Shown here: piece after piece, positions 21,928 to 22,073 of the stretch
How the letters are laid out: every line of letters starts with the position of its first letter
Position numbering within the stretch: the stretch's first letter is position 1
Source of the DNA: a virus
Virus record (IMG/VR): IMGVR_UViG_3300030104_000497
Location: 1 to 22,073 of that record
Length of the DNA stretch: 22,073 bases
Direction: 5' to 3' (one strand)
Position numbers and translations under genes: made by a program
The notes under the pieces: generated by a model
Databases searched by the model: none
What the model was told of the DNA's origin: nothing
Seen by the model: only the letters and a program-made list of their open reading frames with translations

Positions 21928-22073
21928 ATGCCTCAAGAACTACTAGCAGCACTGATAGGGGCGGCTATTTCTGGAGCGTTAATGGTTTTAGCGAACCAAA
22001 CAAACAAGAGGCAACGAGATATACGTGAAATTTTCCATCGTTTAAATACTATTGATAAGGAGATTGCTACTCT
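21928..22073 (+). CDS. Small single-pass membrane protein (partial, 5' end)
   Basis: The first 48 codons are visible before the window ends. They encode a hydrophobic segment (LLAALIGAAISGALMVLANQ, residues 5-24) followed by a basic and then helical part (NKRQRDIREIFHRLNTIDKE). An N-terminal anchor followed by a coiled helix is seen in i-spanins and in various small phage membrane proteins. With the end missing, it cannot be told which. It is transcribed away from the exported-protein operon. Confidence 0.55.
   Translation, partial: MPQELLAALIGAAISGALMVLANQTNKRQRDIREIFHRLNTIDKEIAT

Overview
This window is the tail-assembly and host-recognition end of a tailed phage genome (free phage, metagenomic contig or prophage; the window alone does not say which). 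The DNA is AT-rich and tightly packed, and most genes overlap by 1-4 bases. The gene order from base 1 to 9872 copies that of phage lambda: a head-completion protein, then counterparts of Z, U, G, G-T, H, M, L, K, I and J. This is a siphovirus (long non-contractile) tail module. The fibre genes and the small exported proteins resemble, from memory and not checked, families common in marine viruses and especially cyanophages, so a marine phage, plausibly of a picocyanobacterium, is the best guess.

Bases 1-1897: end of a head-tail connector gene, a gp10/Z-like tail completion protein, a tail terminator, and the tail-tape-measure chaperone pair. The second half of the pair (T) lies in the +1 (or -2) frame, after a perfect internal Shine-Dalgarno sequence. 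The major tail tube gene (lambda V), expected between the terminator and the chaperone, is missing there; a 14-bp palindrome occupies the short gap. Bases 1929-9872: tape measure, then the tail-tip genes M, L (without the C-terminal cysteine domain), K (JAMM plus NlpC/P60), I and the hub protein J.

Bases 9874-18301: a run of nine fibre, adhesin and accessory genes. They include a collar-domain fibre with HxH motifs, two proteins with Mtd-like N-termini (one built from a duplicated block of 27 YadA-head-like repeats), a fibre with an S74 self-cleaving chaperone, and a lectin-like protein. Bases 18331-19833: four small genes, two encoding membrane-anchored proteins.

Bases 19921-21881, on the minus strand, hold a four-gene block: one membrane protein and three proteins with signal peptides, two of which look like diverged paralogues. 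It converges on the plus-strand genes across an 87-base gap. A further plus-strand membrane-protein gene begins at 21928 and runs off the window. The exported-protein cassette is the part of the window least explained by known phage biology. No tRNA, rRNA, CRISPR array, transposase, integrase or reverse transcriptase was seen.
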